In this document: piece by piece, positions 33,167 to 42,894 of the stretch
Layout of the letters: the number at the start of each line of letters is the position of its first letter
Position numbering within the stretch: the stretch's first letter is position 1
Source: Branchinecta lynchi
Taxonomy: Eukaryota > Arthropoda > Branchiopoda > Anostraca > Branchinectidae
DNA length: 64,000 bases
Assembly (NCBI GenBank): GCA_023053575.1
Contig: JAKZAP010000007.1
Location: forward strand, 19,431,464-19,495,463
Direction: 5' to 3'
Notes under the pieces: model-generated
What the model was told of the DNA's origin: nothing
The model's database searches: none
What the model saw: the letters and a program-made list of their open reading frames with translations, nothing else
Translations under genes and position numbers: made by a program

Positions 33167-33664
33167 GTTCAGGAGTTCCCGAGTCAAATCCTATCAGACT
33201 TGAGAGTGATCCTGGCTTTCTCACGGATTTGCTGTCCCAAAGCAAAGCGAGAATCCGCCGATCGCAAGAAGTAACGGAAAGTCGCTGTGCCTTTACTTCT
33301 CGCTGACATTTTGATATCACTTTTCATCTCACTTCATCAAACTCACACACACTTGCATACTAATTAACAGTTGACTGTTAAAGATAAATTTGCCTATAAA
33401 TCTAGAGCGTGTTCCACCCTACTTGCCATAGTTACTACGCATGACGTCACGAATTCTGGCTTTTTCCGTCAAGGCTGGAACGACTTTTCTATTTTCCCGC
33501 AGAATCATACCACGGGCGAATCCGACCAATCACGATTCAGAGATCCGTAGTTACTACGGTTACTACGCTCCCGAGCGTGGTAAGCAAATAGTTACTATTA
33601 GTTACTATTTCGAGAAGGTTGGACCGGTCAGCGTAGTAACTTTTGGTGAGGTTAGAACGTAAAT

Positions 33665-35498
33665 GTCATTGTGCGCAAAATCCGAAATGCTCGTCGCGAG
33701 TACGGTTCAAAAAGTGTTGTCCATCTCCTCAAAAGTGATCCGAAAAAATTTCATTCAGCTGTCCAAAGGATTATGGGTAAATCTAAGCAATCAAACATGA
33801 TTAGTGACGAAAACGGCGAACCCATTGCAGCTAGTGTAATTAATCAGTATTTTACAGATATCTGTCGGATGCACCCTCCACTTAGTGCTCTTCCCGAAAA
33901 CGCAAATGTTGGGGACATACCTGTAATTCAAGTCCAGGCTGTTCTGGAAAAGTTACAGCGACTTGATACGTCTAAAGCGAATTACCCAAATGAAATACCT
34001 ATTAAGTTGATTGTTGAAAGTTGCGATCTTTTAAGCCTTCCTTTAACCGCAATTTTTAACCAATGTTTTACAGAAGGTATCTTTCCAAAGTTTTTTAAAA
34101 GAGCGTACATTACGCCTATTCCTAAAAGTAAATCTCCTAGTCAAGCTAGTGACCTCCGCCCGATTTCAAAAACATCTGCGTTTTCTAAAGTGTTCGAAGG
34201 TTTTATTTTTGAGTACCTGTACGATGAAATTCGACATAAGATTGATCCCCGTCAGTTTGGTTTTAGACCCGGGTGTAGTACAGCACATTATTTAGTTCAA
34301 ATGTTAGATGACATTTTAAGGCACCTCGAAACGGAACATGCGTTTGTAGACGCTCTTTTCGCTGACATTGTAAAGGCATTTGACAGTTTAGACCACCATG
34401 TGGCTATTCATGAGGCTGGTGATATGGGGGCTAGTAAATTTGTCTTACGTATGTTAGCTAGTTTTTTATCTGATAGAGAACAGTGTGTGCAGCTACCAAA
34501 CGGTGATGTTTCCGAATTCTTGGACATATACTGTGGATCGCCGCAGGGGACTAAGCTAGGACCATTGTCTTTTTTGATTGTTTTTAATCGTATTTTAATT
34601 TCAATTCGTGACCGTTTTAAATTTGCTGATGACCTATCTGTGCTTTCATTGAGAAACCTTTCAAATCATTCTGATCATACAACCACGCTCAGTGATATTT
34701 ATGAAAATCTCCAGCCCGAACTAAGCCGAGTTAAATTAACGGTAAGCAGCGTGAAGAGTGTTGTTATGAGATTTTCGTTCCTCAAGAAAGATGTTCCGGT
34801 TATTGAAGATGTTGGTTTGAGTACAGAAAACTGTGTCAAATTACTTGGTGTATATATCCAGAGTGACCTCAAATGGAATACTCACATTGACGCTCTTGTT
34901 AGAAATGGGTCGCATCTACTGAAATCTTTCTCGGTCCTGAGGAGATTTAAGATTCCCGTGAAACAATTACTCCTAATTTATTGCTGTTATGTCAGACCTT
35001 GTCTTGAATATTGTTGCCAGGTATGGCATCCCGGTCTGACTAAGGAGCAATCCAGTAGACTGGAGCTAATCCAGAAAAGAGCAATTAAGATTATCCTGGG
35101 CCCAGTGTACGTTAGTTATGAAGAGAGCCTTTCAAGTCTCGGTCTCCCTTCCCTTGAGCAACGTAGGCACCATTTAACAATAAGTTTTGGCCACAAATGT
35201 CTAAATTCTGAACTTCACAGATCAATGTTGCCTGAGTATGTTGAACAAAATAAAAACAGGCCCAACACGCGTACTCAAACCCACTCAAACAAAGCTAAAT
35301 TAACAAATTATCCAGCGGATGCAACCGAAAGATATGTTAACTCGTTTGTGCCGTACTTTGTTCGTTCTTTTAATAGTTCTTAGGCGTGTTTATCTGGTAG
35401 TATTTGTCATTGGCCATTTTATATCCAGTTGAAAGTGCTATGTTGACTTACCTTTGCTAGCTATCTTTGCTATTTTGGTGAATAAACGATATATAAAA
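33665..35498 (+). mobile_element. 5'-truncated non-LTR retrotransposon inserted in TIR element C
   Basis: It sits between GAACGTAAAT (33655-33664) and AAATAGTAACTAATAG (from 35499), which are continuous in copy 2 of element C (GAACGAAAATAGTGACGAAT). AAAT is repeated on both sides, a likely target duplication. It holds an intact reverse-transcriptase frame, a short 3' untranslated part with AATAAA near 35481 and an A-rich 3' end. Confidence 0.85.
33671..35383 (+). CDS. intact reverse transcriptase (CR1/Jockey-like), 5'-truncated
   Basis: 570 open codons with no ATG at the upstream edge (the frame begins on GTG at the truncation point). Visible order: a linker region; PIPKSKSPSQASDLRPIS (finger region); DPRQFGFRPGCSTAHYL; LFADIVKAFDSLDHH (motif A with catalytic Asp); GSPQGTKLGP (motif B); FKFADDLSVL (motif C, FADD in place of the more usual YADD); LLGVYIQSDLKWNTHI; YVRPCLEYCCQVWHPGL; and RAIKIILG to the C-terminus. 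The endonuclease is absent. With no internal stops it looks young. It lies in a BPNT2 intron on the same strand. Confidence 0.92.
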   Translation: MRKIRNARREYGSKSVVHLLKSDPKKFHSAVQRIMGKSKQSNMISDENGEPIAASVINQYFTDICRMHPPLSALPENANVGDIPVIQVQAVLEKLQRLDTSKANYPNEIPIKLIVESCDLLSLPLTAIFNQCFTEGIFPKFFKRAYITPIPKSKSPSQASDLRPISKTSAFSKVFEGFIFEYLYDEIRHKIDPRQFGFRPGCSTAHYLVQMLDDILRHLETEHAFVDALFADIVKAFDSLDHHVAIHEAGDMGASKFVLRMLASFLSDREQCVQLPNGDVSEFLDIYCGSPQGTKLGPLSFLIVFNRILISIRDRFKFADDLSVLSLRNLSNHSDHTTTLSDIYENLQPELSRVKLTVSSVKSVVMRFSFLKKDVPVIEDVGLSTENCVKLLGVYIQSDLKWNTHIDALVRNGSHLLKSFSVLRRFKIPVKQLLLIYCCYVRPCLEYCCQVWHPGLTKEQSSRLELIQKRAIKIILGPVYVSYEESLSSLGLPSLEQRRHHLTISFGHKCLNSELHRSMLPEYVEQNKNRPNTRTQTHSNKAKLTNYPADATERYVNSFVPYFVRSFNSS

Positions 35499-35717
35499 AA
35501 ATAGTAACTAATAGTTACTATTGGTACGAGGGTGGAACACGCTCCTAAAGTTCAAAATAAAAAACTAGTTAGGGCGGTTTTTTGTGAAAGATAGAAAAGG
35601 TTGTGATGAAGAAGAATGTTGTCAGCCTTTTTATGAAAGTTTTGATTTTAGTGTTTAAATATAACCACCTAGTCACGCAACTCAGGACTGGAGCGCTGAT
35701 GGTTTTTTTTTTTGCAG

Positions 35718-35835
35718 CAGGTGAAGAGGTCCAGCGAAAAGAGTTTCATCGTTAGTATATCCCACGCCGGAGATGTGAAGAGAATAGTCGATCAGGCGTT
35801 TCCTGGGTCAAATGTCATCAGTGCAGCTGGTGCAG
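35718..35835 (+). CDS. BPNT2: BPNT2 exon 3 of those present
   Basis: 39 codons plus one base: QVKRSSEKSFIVSISHAGDV and KRIVDQAFPGSNVISAAGAG. This is the S.SH.G.V..........IPAGGAG region of the enzyme, which contributes to nucleotide binding. The acceptor is TTTTTTTTTTGCAG ending 35717 (a second CAG three bases on could shift it by one residue); the donor GTAAGT is at 35836. Phase 1 joins to 38757 to give GAGYKM. Confidence 0.94.
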
Positions 35836-36416
35836 GTAAGTTAGAGCAATGCGCAGGTCATGGCAGCTTTTTGGGTCCCCAAATCGATACTGCATTGAGC
35901 TTATACCAACGCTGTAGATAATAAAGAGATCAGAAACAATATCCTCTTATTTTAAATATGCGGAAAACCTGCATTGTTTGTGGAAATTGTACTATAAACC
36001 ACACCTTAACGGAGAAACTCGAGATGCAAGTGTTATCCTTTTGGATGTTTCCTCTTCGCTTTAGAAAATCATGGACAACATGGCCCGACCAGCACATAAC
36101 GCTATCCACTGCGTGTGTCTTTTCTATGTGTCTCTTATATATTTTATTTCACTTACTCCACTTTTTTTTTTTAAATTCAGGGTTACAAACAAATTACGTA
36201 GTTACTTACGTGACTTTCCGCTTTCAGTAATCGTTAAAGGAACCGTCGCAACTTTTCCAAGGCAACGTACTTCCGCAGTCGCCCCATCCATTCCTTAAGC
36301 CCGGAGCCCCGAATCTCTTACGGTATATTCCAAAGCCCAACGGCAGCCACTGATTTTCACTGCATGCCGCATTTCGCTATTTTCCAAGCGTCTGTCCTTC
36401 CAGGCGTCGCCATTTT

Positions 36417-37880
36417 CCAAGCGTCTGTCGGTCCGGGTTTTGCCAGTTCGGGCACTTCCACATAAGCTAGGACGATGAAACTTGGCAGGCATATCAGGAA
36501 CCGCAACTGATTAAGTTGGAACTAGTCATTTCTCCGATCCCAGCATCGTTGCCCAACGAAAAATGTATCTCAAAATAGTACTATGAAGTAGTACGAAAAA
36601 GTTGCATGCAGTACTAATGATGCTACTACATGCTTCTACTTCAAGGCTACCGTGTTACTGCATACTACTATATGCTACTATTAGCAAGACTGGATGCTAC
36701 GATGGCAAGACATGATGCTACTGAATACTACTACATAAGATTCGACCAGTCTGAGGCACATTGAATGATAGTATTCTTTGCTATTACATAGTATTACATG
36801 CAACGTTTTCGTACTACTACACAGGCTACAAATTTTCTATCGGGTGGGGGAGTGGAGGGAGGGCGAATCCGGAATGTTGAAGTATTCATAACTTTTGATC
36901 GGGTGACCGGATGGCAATGGAATTTGATATTTGGAGATATCTCGTGCCTCAGAAGACCCACTTAAAATCCGGACCGGATCCGGTGACTTTGGGGGGAGCT
37001 GGAGGGGGGAACCAGAAATCTTGGGAAACGCTTAGAGTGGAGGAATCGGGACGAAACTTGGTGGGAAGAACAAGCACTAGTCCTAGATACACCATTTACA
37101 TAACTGGGCGGGATTCGGGCACTGTGGGGGGAGTTGGTGGGGGCGGGGGGGGGGACGGCGAATTCGATAATCGCGCGAGTTCGGTACTAGGACGATGAAA
37201 TTTGGAGGGTATTTCAGGGACCCGAACAGACTGCCTTGATAATAGTCCTTCCCCTGATCCGACCATCGTTGGGCGAGTGGAGGGATGGGGAACTTCGGAA
37301 CGGGTAATCAGACTTTCATGAAACTTGACAAATGTCAAGAACAAGTGCCTCATATTTTCCTTTTCTAATCCGGACCGGATACGATAACTGGGGGAGGGGG
37401 GGGCTGTAAGGGGGCATCGGAAATCTTCTGAAAGGCTCCGATTGAAGGATCGGGATGGAACTTGGTGAGAGAACAAGCTTAAACCCTAGTACATTACTGG
37501 CAAAACATGACTGTATCGTGTCACAGTGGGGGGAGTTGGAGGGGGTTTAATCGGAATAGCGGTGATCTCGAGTAGCGGTACTTCGAGGTGTGCTAGGACC
37601 ATGAAACTTGGCAGGCATTTTAGGGACTCTACCATATTGACTACCAATATTCTCTTCCCCGAGCCGATCATCGTGGGGGGAGTAGAGGGATAGGGAATCC
37701 GGAATCTGGTGACATTCATAACTTAGGAACGGGTGATCGGACGAGCATGAAACTTGACAAGTGTCAAGAACGAGTGTCTCAAATGTTCAGTTTCAAGTCT
37801 GGAGTGGGTCTTATCACTGGGGGGGGGGGGGAGCTGGAGGTGGAGAAACATGCTCAGCTCTTGCTCTCTTATAACGCGAT
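36417..37880 (+). repeat. R1 tandem-modular repeat, copy c
   Basis: R1 modules (GGACGATGAAACTTGGCAGG at about 36471; GGGACGAAACTTGGTGGGAAG at about 37048; later copies to about 37850) in a BPNT2 intron. A MITE D copy is inserted in the first module. The usual start hairpin is missing here; the copy begins at the GTCTGTCGGTCCGG tract. Confidence 0.75.
36552..36844. mobile_element. MITE family D, copy 2 (inside R1)
   Basis: Very similar to copy 1 in sequence and length, flanked by TG on both sides. Because it interrupts a known R1 motif (CCATCGTTG..GGGGGAGTGG), the ends are well fixed. Confidence 0.82.
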
Positions 37881-38107
37881 TTTGGTTCACCGGTGAGTCG
37901 ATGAAAACTCGGCACTCCTCGGTAAAGCCAGGCTCCCGAGCAGGTTCTGGTTAGTCCGCACCGGTTAACTTACGTGCACATACAGTGAATTTTTCGCAGT
38001 CGGAAGCGAATTTCCTACTTTGCTCCGAAGTTATGAAGCACCGCATGTACTTTCTGCATATTGACATGCGAAAATACGCATGCGAAATATTACTTTACTA
38101 TGTTTGG

Positions 38108-38195
38108 GCGTGACATTAAGAGGACCTTGCCAAGAAGGCAAGGTCATCTTAATAATAAATCTCAGCTGACGTGTCCGTTTAGCGCAGTCACATAT
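38108..38195 (-). repeat. R3 fragment
   Basis: AGAGGACCTTGCCAAGAAGG and CTCAGCTGACGTGTCCG are R3 words in reverse orientation, rearranged. Confidence 0.45.
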
Positions 38196-38208
38196 GAGAC
38201 AAATATTA

Positions 38209-38502
38209 GGGCGTGCTCCACCCTACTTACCGTAGTTAGTACGCATGACGTCACCAATCCTGGCTTTTTGGCGTCAAGGCTGGAACGAATTTTTGTATTT
38301 TCACCATAATACCCTGTCATGGGCTAATCCAGCCAATCACATCGTAGAGGTTCGTAGTTACCACGCTTACTACGCTACGCTCCCGAGAATGGTAAGAAAA
38401 TAGTTACTATTTCGAGAAGGTTGGAACGGTCAGCGTAGTAACTCTTCACGAGGTTGGAACGAAAATAGTGACGAATAGTTGCTATTATTAGAAGGGAGGA
38501 AC
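38209..38502. mobile_element. TIR element family C, copy 2 (no retroelement)
   Basis: Starts GGGCGTGCTCCACCCT and follows copy 1 through TAGTACGCATGACGTCAC, TTTCGAGAAGGTTGGAACGG and GAACGAAAATAGTGACG to AAGGGAGGAAC, where the right terminus is lost. It acts as the empty-site reference for the insertion at 33665. From 38498 a short array of GTAACCCA-like words replaces the missing end. Confidence 0.75.
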
Positions 38503-38642
38503 CCAATGTAACCCAATGTAACCAAAAGTAACCCTGAGTAACCCAAAGTATCCTGAAGTAACTCGTACACCGTGGTTCTTGGTGACCAACCCTGGGTACG
38601 CATTTAGAGAAGTCTACTGTAAAGCATGACTCTCGTCTTTTT

Positions 38643-38705
38643 TATGGCACTTGAGCTTACTCAAGTGCCATATAGCGATCGTAATGTATGTCTGTCGGTC
38701 GGTCT
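38643..38705 (+). repeat. solo R1 terminal hairpin
   Basis: A perfect 13-bp stem, TATGGCACTTGAG at 38643-38655 with CTCAAGTGCCATA at 38660-38672, loop CTTA, then GCGATCG and CTGTCGGTCGGTC, but no modules follow. It is an isolated R1 end, 52 bp before the last BPNT2 exon's acceptor region. Confidence 0.8.
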
Positions 38706-38756
38706 ACACGCTCTTAGGCTCTTTCTCGCTTGCCTCTAAAAACTTCTTATTTTTAG

Positions 38757-39019
38757 GCTACAAAATGATTGAAGTCGCCACAAGGAACGCCTCAGCCTAC
38801 CTCCATATCACCGACATTAAAAAATGGGACACGTGCGCCGGCCATGCAATCGTATTGGCCGTCGGTGGTCACGTAACAACGCTTCTTGGCGGATCCATAA
38901 ATTATACTTATAACACGGATAGTGTGATAACGGATGGGTTGTTGGCAACCATGGACGGACATAAGGAAGTACATGACAACCTTACAAAGGCGTGTCCTAA
39001 GGGCGTGAGAAAGTGCTGA
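38757..39019 (+). CDS. BPNT2: BPNT2 last exon with stop codon
   Basis: Two bases complete the split Gly codon, then 86 codons and TGA at 39017-39019. YKMIEVATRNASAYLHITDI and then KKWDTCAGHAIVLAVGGH contain the W-D-x-C-A-G-x-A signature of the superfamily, whose Asp is the third metal site. GLLATMDGHKEVHDNL is the usual C-terminal end. The acceptor is TTATTTTTAG ending 38756. The four exons together encode 229 residues, roughly the last two thirds of the protein. Confidence 0.95.
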
Positions 39020-39206
39020 TTCGAACTGAATCAAAAGGTACTGGGTTGTCTCCGCAGATTTGTGCAGGGAAGTGATGATGTTAACGGACAGAGGAACATA
39101 AATATATCTCCTGGTAGAATATTTGAAAAATTACAAGCTTGGATTCAACTAACAAACATAGAAATGGTATAACAGCAGCATCGGTATCTTGATTGATTCA
39201 GAGCAA

Positions 39207-39212
39207 AATAAA
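39207..39212 (+). terminator. candidate poly-A signal of BPNT2
   Basis: AATAAA 188 bp after the stop codon, the first good signal downstream on the + strand. Real use is unproven. Confidence 0.4.
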
Positions 39213-39219
39213 ACTAAGG

Positions 39220-40342
39220 AGTAGCGCGAAAACCCATTCTTTCCATGTTAAAGTGAGTCAAAGTTGCGGGTTCAGAAAATATCAAGTACAGATAAGATGC
39301 GTCCTGCTCACATCGAGGAACAAACGGTGTTTTTATTTTTGCTCTTCGAAATATAGAGTTATCGGACCCAGCGCTGTTGCACGACTGATCGAGCTTCAGT
39401 AGGGAAATTCTCTATCGTTAGTGGTACTAGTGTCGCTGCTGTTAGAGAGTGTGTCACTTATTTCAAGTCTTAGCGCTGCTTCCTAGTGTTATTTTGCGTT
39501 ATGGCTACTGCTTTCAAAAGCTTACTTGACTTTTTCTAGTCTTACTCACCAACGGGTTTCTGGAATTTCTGTCCGTGCCAACGCTGCATTAGTGCCCAGT
39601 GAGCAATTTCGCTAATGGATATTGGTTAACATTACGCTGCCTTAAATTGATATTCTCAAGGTTAGGCTTAGGGATTTCCCGAATAGGGCTGAACTTCCGA
39701 ATCTAGTTACGAGTGGTGGTGTGGTCTGGTTACTAAACAGCAATAGGTTCAATCTTTTCACCTCAGAAACAAAAATAAATCAAGCAAAAGTAGAGAGTTA
39801 CCTTAATTTGCACGGAACATATTAAGATCTGAAGATCGGTTGAGATTCGCCCTGATTAGGTAGATTCCTCAGAGGCAGAGTCGGCAGGAGGGGAATGCCC
39901 GCTCCTACTTCCATCCTTCAGCCTAACGCCTAATCGAAAGCTTAGGGAATGGGGGCTGAGACTATCGTTTAGGATAGTTCATTCCAGGGGTTGACAACTC
40001 GGCTGGTGTGCTTTTCTTGGCCCTGGTTTTGATGACTATTTGAACAATTTTATGAGTGCCCTCGTGTGTACTGTGGGGGGCCTGGTTGGTTGGGCATCTA
40101 GGATCTTAGCAGATGTTGCATTTAGTAGTTTGTGAGTTAGCATCATTTCTTCCATTTGACCATCGGCTTTGCCTGCAAACGATGGTAGGGAGGTTGAGAG
40201 CCCGTAAGCGATCGTGGTACAGTTTTCCTCAAAATGTTAGGTAACCGATATTACATAAATGGTGCTTTATGCAAGGGTCTTGTACCGTGACAAATAAACC
40301 AGAAACAAATTTTTAAACTGAATTTAGAAGTTTAGGACTCGA
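39220..40342. other. BPNT2 downstream flank
   Basis: No gene or clear repeat recognised. Confidence 0.3.
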
Positions 40343-40545
40343 ATGGGGTGTGAACTGATTAGACGAATTTGCCTTCGGGCGGGATCGCTATTTCTGTGGC
40401 GAGGTTCTAGCTGGCTATCGTAGTGGTTACTACGTTCACAAGCCCCTAGGTAGCCCAATTGGCAGATCGGTCGCCTTGCAAGTGGAGGGTCCCGAGTTCA
40501 AATCCCAGCCGAGGAGCATTTTTGTCTTTTAGTTTACTACTTATC
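40343..40545 (+). mobile_element. tRNA-derived SINE, uninterrupted copy
   Basis: The tRNA-like head at 40442-40517 has TAGCCCAATTGGCAG (A-box-like), an anticodon-loop-like TTGCAAG and GAGTTCAAATCCC (B-box-like). The upstream part GAATTTGCCTTCGGGCGGG and downstream part ATTTTTGTCTTTTAG are shared with the copy at 28.1-28.3 kb. Confidence 0.7.
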
Positions 40546-40914
40546 AAATGTCAGATAACACATATTTGTTGAGAAAGGTTATGTCTCACGGTCCGCATTG
40601 TTCTAGGTGATTTCTGCCGGCAGCATTCTCGGTCATTGGATTTTTTTTTTTATCGTGGCTCTGGAATCTTCAAATTTATTTTGTTTTCCAAGTAGTGTAA
40701 TCTAGTCCATTTTTATGGTTGTTTATACCGTCGTGTTTTCTTATAAATAAAATGGTGTTTTGCGAAGGTGTTACTCTGTTCCAGCTGAGCTTAAATCTAA
40801 GAGAAGGTGGAACTATTGAAAACCTGAAGAAAACGATGATAAAACAAGGCTTCGGCCAAAGCTAGGCCTCACCTTCAGGGTTCAAGATATATGTTTTCGT
40901 CGAGGTGGATGTTA

Positions 40915-41562
40915 CTGATACTGATACTTTATTGTAAAACGAGACTTTCACAGCATTGGATTGCCGAACTTGTCGTTTTCGTCAGGTACATCATAATTAC
41001 AAAACATTTAATAAGGCGGTTGTACATAATAAAGCAATAGTCAAAAATGCTCAAACAGAATAAAAACCCTAGACAATTAAAACATTAAAGGGAAATAGTT
41101 AATCAATTGTTCAAAACTTCAACAAAAGGTGGTACAAAGCTCTTTCTGTAGCGATCGGTTCTTGTACAAACAGGGTTAAGAACCGGAACTTTTTGTGCTA
41201 CAGCTCGAGGTAGTCGAGGTTTTGGCGGGCAATATGGGGTAGGAAACAGGTGCTCAAAACATGAGTGGGAACGCAGACTGTTCCCGAAACCAGTACAAAG
41301 AGTAAGACGTCGGGCTGCTAAAGTAGGGAGGCGGAATTCTTTGAGGAGGAGGATCAAGCCTATCAGACTGATCTGCTGTCAGGCCAAAGTGCCAAACCGG
41401 ACAAGCATACTCAAGTAGCGGACGGATGAAAGTAACGTAAAGGCGGAGAACATGTGATTTAGGGCACGAAAATGTGGGAGGTGAAGACAGGCCAGACTCC
41501 TCTGGGAGTCCGAGGTATTGACCGCTCTCCCCTCCAGATTCTTGGATCTGGAAGAGTGTCAC
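40915..41562 (-). pseudogene. non-LTR reverse transcriptase C-terminal fragment, frameshifted
   Basis: Reverse strand: 41254-41562 contains LYVTFIRPLLEYACPVWHFG, then ADQSDRL, matching the C-terminal segment of the 33.7-kb RT. A frame change near 41340 leads to 41103-41357 with FRLPTLAARRLTL and a basic C-terminus ending FVPPFVEVLNN. The 3' end carries AGTATC-type short repeats near 40913-40930. Confidence 0.7.
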
Positions 41563-41789
41563 TGTGTTGACTCAGCAACATGAAAAAAAAAGAAAATGAA
41601 CTGACTGACAGGTGTGATTGGGTAAATATCCTGAAGGTTTTGCTGGTCGATCGTTGAGAGGGTGGAGAATTTTGGTATCACCTGGCCGTATCGAAAATGA
41701 CCATTTCCAGGACCATTCCGAAACTTACCATTTCTAAGGCAGTTTGATCGGGTTCCTGATAGGCCTGATATCCAACCCAAAGTATTGTG

Positions 41790-41905
41790 GCAAGTTGTCT
41801 GTGTGTCAGCGTGTCACTGTGGCAAGTTGTCGTCGTGGCGATCTATCGATGTGGCAAGCTATCGGTGTTGCTGGCTATCGGTGTGGCAAGACGTCATTAT
41901 GCCGA
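41790..41905. repeat. short degenerate tandem repeat (GTGGCAAG)
   Basis: GTGGCAAGYTRTCG-type units recur about six times at 16-36 bp spacing. Confidence 0.6.
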
Positions 41906-42247
41906 GATTTCTGTTGGCGATTTAAAAAAAAGATTAAAAGTCATTTATTAGCATTACAGAAGAATAATTAAAGTAAGGTATGAACAAAAAAGGCTTAAGT
42001 GTAAAAATAAAATAATTTTTTTTTTTTACGTATGATGGGGTGCCTTCCCCTGGGGTAAGGTGCAAGAAGGTAATTGGTTGTTTTTTTGTTTTTGTTTTTT
42101 GAGAGGTAGGCCTAAGGTTGTGTCTGAGAGTAGGAGCAGTGACCAGTCTGCGTATTATGGTAAAGATTGTGGTTCTCGGCGTCCAGGAATGGACTGAGTG
42201 TTTTGATTATGTGCTTTTTAATTTTCTTATTTTTTATCAAACCCATT

Positions 42248-42683
42248 GAAAGAAATAGAAAACCGTGATTTTCGGGGTTTTTTTTCTTATCAGCTAAGTA
42301 TCCCTCTAGGATGATGTGCGAGGGATAAATAGAAATTCGGATATTTCGGTTGCACTTCCGGCAAACTGTCCTCAGCGAAAAAACAAAAAACTAAATTATA
42401 AAATCCAACACAATACCAACAGAAAAACCATGCGGAACCAGCAAAACAGACAACGAAATGTAACTAAAAACCAGAAGAACGATGCGGATTGAAACGACAA
42501 ACAAATTCAAATAAAATAACGAATATTAAAATGTGCGTGTCAAAAGTGTATATGTACAAATCTGTGATTATTTTAAAATTCTGAATTCTGTGTCTATTTA
42601 CAATTGGTAAATTGTAAATAGACACAGAATTGTCTCACGGTTTTCTATTTCTTTCGTAATGAATGGTCAGCTTGGCTTCCAAC
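42248..42683. mobile_element. MITE-like family I, copy 1
   Basis: GAAAGAAATAGAAAACCGTG at 42248 and its complement ending at 42655, with a shared tail GTAATGAATGGTCAGCTTGG beyond the right repeat. Copy 2 (54076-54277) has the same inverted ends and tail with a shorter interior. The tail sharing implies the true right boundary lies past the inverted repeat. Confidence 0.65.
42584..42631. repeat. perfect 22-bp hairpin
   Basis: The arms 42584-42605 and 42610-42631 are exact complements (AATTCTGTGTCTATTTACAA...) with a 4-nt loop, GGTA. It lies inside MITE I copy 1 and is absent from copy 2. Confidence 0.9.
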
Positions 42684-42894
42684 CTCGTACTTAACCATTG
42701 AACTTGAAGTTGAGTGGTCGGTTTCCAGTTGTCTCTGTGGCGATGTTGTCTTGTAGCATGTCCTGACACGGCCTTAATTGCTCATTTCTTCCTAACTTGA
42801 TGTGCTGCGAGAGCAAGACTTTGGTTTTGTCCAGTCTTTTTTCTAGCACCCCGTTTGAGCTTATTACTAGTGGTAAGGGTAAAAACCTCTTCGG

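Larger units (their letters stand above)
33405..35544. mobile_element. TIR element family C, copy 1, split by a retroelement
   Basis: The 16-bp termini GAGCGTGTTCCACCCT (33405-33420) and AGGGTGGAACACGCTC (35529-35544) are exact inverted repeats flanked by CTA at 33402-33404 and 35545-35547. The element's own DNA is about 300 bp, with repeated TAGTTACTA / GTAGTAACT words. The rest is an inserted reverse transcriptase. Copy 2 at 38209-38502 shows the uninterrupted order. Confidence 0.88.

Noticed and set aside
38498..38580. Interstitial telomeric repeat
   Set aside because: The GTAACCC words are irregular and do not form TTAGGG or TTAGG arrays.
40442..40517. Functional tRNA gene (anticodon-like TGC)
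   Set aside because: Same reasons; flanking sequence is shared with the SINE at 28 kb.
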